64,000 bases of DNA from Cohnella cholangitidis (GTDB taxonomy: Bacteria > Bacillota > Bacilli > Paenibacillales > Paenibacillaceae), in the NCBI RefSeq assembly GCF_014107495.1, contig NZ_CP041969.1:496001-560000 (forward strand), in the 5' to 3' direction. Below the pieces are notes generated by a model, which saw nothing but the letters and a program-made list of their open reading frames with translations, was not told where the DNA came from and did not search any database. Position numbers and translations under genes: made by a program. Each line of letters starts with the position of its first letter. Positions within the stretch are counted from its first letter, which is position 1. Positions 61,544 through 64,000 of the stretch are shown piece after piece.

Positions 61544-62307
61544 GCTGTTTCCCCTCCTGTGGCATTAGCCAATCCTTCGTCAGAGACGAGTACGACGGTA
61601 ATGTTGTCGTCTCCGCCTGCCGCTAACGCCAGATCTATCAACTTCTCGGCTTGCTGTTCCAAATGCGAGCCGGAATCGCCTAACGTAGCTTCGATAACGG
61701 AATCTTCGACAAGACCGCTAAGCCCGTCGCTGCATAACAAAATCCGGTCGCCGAGTTGCCAGTCGATGAACTGGACGTCCACCTCGACTTCCCGATCGGT
61801 TCCGAGAGCTCTGGTCAACACGTTGCGCCTTGGATGGTGGGCAGCCTCCTCCGGGCTTAGCTGCCCGGATTTCGTCAGCTCGTTCACGAGAGTATGATCC
61901 TCGGTCAATTGCTCCAAACGGCCGGCACGGAGCCGATAAGCCCGGCTATCTCCGATATGGCCGATCAAACCGGTGCTTCCTTCTACCAATGCCGCGACGA
62001 CCGTTGTTCCCATATTGTGATATTGCTCGTTTAAGGAAGCCGTTTCGTAGACGACCTTGTTGGCTTTGCGAATCATATCCGTTAACGGAGAGGCGCCTCC
62101 TATTAGGGAAGAACCTTCTCCCCACGCTTGCAACGATTGCACCATGCTATCTACCGCAAGCGCGCTGGCTACGTCGCCGGCACGATGGCCCCCCATCCCG
62201 TCCGCAACGATCGCGACCGTAATGCCGCTAGGCAGACTCCCGCTCCAGGCTTGGTCTTCATTAATCTGCCTAACTTTGCCGACATGACTCCGCAATACCG
62301 TTTTCAC
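61540..62307 (-). CDS. stp: PP2C-type Ser/Thr phosphatase (PrpC/Stp)
   Basis: 255 residues from GTG 62307 (GGGGTG 6-7 bases upstream); another GTG at 62316 overlaps the rlmN stop and is possible, and a longer frame lacks a site. Metal-binding motifs INEDQAW, VAIVADGMGGHRAGDVASAL, LIGHIGDSRAYRLR, LLCSDGLSGL and GGDDNITVVLV are complete. Opposes PrkC; co-transcribed with it. Confidence 0.95.
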   Translation of the reverse strand: MKTVLRSHVGKVRQINEDQAWSGSLPSGITVAIVADGMGGHRAGDVASALAVDSMVQSLQAWGEGSSLIGGASPLTDMIRKANKVVYETASLNEQYHNMGTTVVAALVEGSTGLIGHIGDSRAYRLRAGRLEQLTEDHTLVNELTKSGQLSPEEAAHHPRRNVLTRALGTDREVEVDVQFIDWQLGDRILLCSDGLSGLVEDSVIEATLGDSGSHLEQQAEKLIDLALAAGGDDNITVVLVSDEGLANATGGETA

Positions 62308-62312
62308 ACCTA

Positions 62313-63392
62313 TCACCCCGTCGTCGTCTCCATGTGCTTCGCCCGCAATTGTCCGCAAGCGGCAGCAATGTCATGGCCTTGCTCTCTGCGAATCGTAACG
62401 TTCACGTTTTTCTTCTGCAATACGCGCTGGAATTCGAAAATATCGTCCCTTGGCGTTCTAACGTAATTGCGCTCGGGCACATAGTTGACGGGAATGAGGT
62501 TGACGTGGCACAACATGCCTTGAAGCACGTTGCCCAGCTCCTCCGCATGCTCGGGACGGTCGTTTACTCCGCCGATCAAAGCATATTCGAACGTAATTCT
62601 CCGTCCGGTTTTCTCGATATAATACTTGCAGGCATCCATAACGTCCGCGAACGGAAATCTTCTGTTGACGGGCATAAGCTTAGATCTAAGCGTATCGTTA
62701 GGCGCATGAATGGAAATCGCCAGATTGATCTGCGTATTCTCGTCCGCGAACTTGATCATGCTAGGCACGATTCCGCTGGTCGACACCGTGATGTGCCTAG
62801 CTCCGATATTCAATCCTTTCGGATGAATCATCGTGCGCAGAAACTGCATAGTCGCGTCATAGTTCTCGAAGGGTTCGCCGATACCCATGATGACAATACT
62901 CGATACACGCTCGTTAAGAGGATCGAGTATTCTTTGCGATTGAACTACCTGCGCTATGATTTCTCCCGCCGTTAAGCTCCTCTTGAGCCCGCCTAGCGTG
63001 GAAGCGCAGAACGTACATCCGATCCGGCAGCCGACCTGGGTAGTCACGCAGACGCTATTGCCGTAATTGTGGCGCATGATAACCGTCTCGATCGCATGGT
63101 CGTCATGCAGGCCGAACAGGAACTTCACCGTTCCGTCTTTGGATTCGAACTTCGCGATCTCCGAAAGCGTAATGAAACGGAAGCCCGCAATCAATTTATC
63201 CCTAAGAGATTTCGGCAAGTTCGACATCTCCTCGAAGGAGCCTACGCGTTTCACGTATAGCCAATCGAAGATTTGTCCCGCGCGGAAAGCAGGCTCCCCC
63301 TGCTCCTTGATCCATTGTTGAATATCTTCTAAAGTCAGGTCGTAAATAAAAGGTTTAACGTTGTCCTCAATATCCAATTTCGTCACCACCAT
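62313..63392 (-). CDS. rlmN: 23S rRNA/tRNA m2A methyltransferase RlmN
   Basis: Radical-SAM enzyme methylating A2503 of 23S rRNA and A37 of some tRNAs. 359 residues. The cluster motif is [34 protein letters not shown] and [12 protein letters not shown] (catalytic Cys region) are present. ATG at 63392 is used; a TTG five codons later has a better-placed GGTGGTG and may be the true start. It lies between rsmB and stp as in Bacillus. Confidence 0.96.
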   Translation of the reverse strand: MVVTKLDIEDNVKPFIYDLTLEDIQQWIKEQGEPAFRAGQIFDWLYVKRVGSFEEMSNLPKSLRDKLIAGFRFITLSEIAKFESKDGTVKFLFGLHDDHAIETVIMRHNYGNSVCVTTQVGCRIGCTFCASTLGGLKRSLTAGEIIAQVVQSQRILDPLNERVSSIVIMGIGEPFENYDATMQFLRTMIHPKGLNIGARHITVSTSGIVPSMIKFADENTQINLAISIHAPNDTLRSKLMPVNRRFPFADVMDACKYYIEKTGRRITFEYALIGGVNDRPEHAEELGNVLQGMLCHVNLIPVNYVPERNYVRTPRDDIFEFQRVLQKKNVNVTIRREQGHDIAAACGQLRAKHMETTTG

Positions 63393-63412
63393 TCGTTCAT
63401 TTTAACATAAAT

Positions 63413-64000
63413 TTATTGGGATTGCTTCCGCAATCGGGCAATGAAAAAGCCATCGCTTCCGAACATTTGGGGGAGAAGCTGCAGCATCCCCGCGAACGTT
63501 TCCGGAAGCTTTCCTGATTCGCGTATTGGAGTCAGAACTTCTTCCGGCCAGTTCGCATCCAGCGTAAAATCAGGATGCTGCGACAGGAATCTGTTAATCG
63601 TGCTCTCGTTCTCCTCGGACGCGATCGTGCATGTGCTGTAGACGAGCACTCCTCCCGGCTTGACGAGCGATTGAACCGCGCTTAACAATTCCGATTGAAG
63701 CCGGGATAGGCTTTCAATATCCTCAGCGGTCTTGTTCCACTTGATTTCCGGCTTGCGGCGAATGACGCCGAATCCCGAACACGGAGCGTCCAACAGGACG
63801 ACGTCGCAAGACTGCGGCTCGATGCGCTTCGGCAACTCCAGGGCATCCCCCGTCATCGTTTCCACGCTCGTTAAGCCAAGTCGCTCGGCTTGTTGCTTGA
63901 TTAAAGCTTCCTTATGAGGATGCACATCATTGGCGATTATTTTTCCTTCGTTGCGCATGATTTCGGCCAAATGCGTCGTCTTGCCGCCCGGAGCCGCGCA
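63413..64000 (-). CDS. rsmB: 16S rRNA cytosine-C5-methyltransferase RsmB (C-terminal part, cut by window edge)
   Basis: 195 residues visible; the frame enters from the right edge with CAAPGGKTTHLAEIM (SAM site). Further motifs are VVLLDAPCSGFGVIRRKPEI (motif IV with Cys) and LVYSTCTIASEENE (catalytic Cys, motif VI). The C-terminus GSDGFFIARLRK is complete. The N-terminal NusB-like domain would lie beyond the window. It is 21 bases upstream of rlmN. Confidence 0.95.
   Translation of the reverse strand, partial: CAAPGGKTTHLAEIMRNEGKIIANDVHPHKEALIKQQAERLGLTSVETMTGDALELPKRIEPQSCDVVLLDAPCSGFGVIRRKPEIKWNKTAEDIESLSRLQSELLSAVQSLVKPGGVLVYSTCTIASEENESTINRFLSQHPDFTLDANWPEEVLTPIRESGKLPETFAGMLQLLPQMFGSDGFFIARLRKQSQ

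Overview
The window looks like a chromosome segment of an endospore-forming Firmicute, most likely from the Paenibacillaceae (Paenibacillus/Cohnella type). Evidence: spoVM, spoVIF and ylbJ are present, the housekeeping genes follow the Bacillus/Paenibacillus order (rsmB-rlmN-stp-prkC-rsgA-rpe-spoVM, rpmB, asp23-fakA-degV-recG, rsmD-coaD, ylbJ/tmcAL, yceD-rpmF-fapR-plsX-fabHDG-acpP-fabF-rnc-smc-ftsY, ylxM-ffh-rpsP-khpA-rimM-trmD-rplS-lepB-rbgA-rnhB-ylqGH-yraN), the base composition is GC-balanced, and ribosome binding sites are strong. The family assignment is inference; no 16S gene lies in the window.

Layout. 1-31.1 kb is core chromosome, nearly all on the minus strand: hflK (cut by the edge), yraN, a FliK-like/FlhB-C-like pair (ylqG-ylqH), rnhB, a DCC thiol-disulfide protein, rbgA, lepB, the rplS-trmD-rimM-khpA-rpsP-ffh-ylxM translation/secretion block, uraD, an orphan, ftsY-smc-rnc, the type II fatty-acid operon headed by yceD-rpmF-fapR, then plus-strand tmcAL-ylbJ, an ECF sigma/anti-sigma pair and coaD-rsmD. 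31.1-44.3 kb is an accessory region: a 47-bp perfect direct repeat (31384 and 41705) brackets about 10.3 kb of degraded prophage-like DNA (tyrosine recombinase, terminase fragment, ligase fragment, RusA fragment, Dam methylase, ASCH protein, many small phage genes). It also holds an AT-rich putative nucleotide-processing effector and an HExxH protein. Two paralogous LexA-box cassettes flank the region; the left has no polymerase and the right has a frameshifted UvrX-type polymerase. 44.3-51.9 kb holds a secreted cohesin/dockerin-like protein, a 4-fold beta-flower protein, a TPP-riboswitch-controlled thiamine-precursor ABC operon, a methyltransferase-like gene, spoVIF and an orphan that may be C39/BtrH-like. 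51.9-64 kb returns to core: recG, degV (FakB type), fakA, asp23, rpmB, spoVM, rpe, rsgA, prkC, stp, rlmN and rsmB (cut by the edge).

How the genes work together: FapR, the Fab enzymes, PlsX and the FakA/FakB pair cover synthesis and recycling of acyl chains. Ffh, FtsY and LepB cover secretion. RbgA, RsgA, RimM, RsmB, RsmD, RlmN and TrmD cover ribosome and tRNA maturation. PrkC/Stp form a kinase/phosphatase signalling pair.

Data-quality note: five genes (ylqG, fabG, ylbJ, a phage gene and the UvrX-like polymerase) each appear to lack exactly one G/C base, usually in a short G/C run. fabG and ylbJ are conserved core genes, so I suspect systematic indel errors in the assembly rather than five real mutations. 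Several small genes below 60 codons were found by reading the sequence directly: spoVM, a 59-aa Cys-rich protein, and 44-, 46- and 54-aa ORFs.
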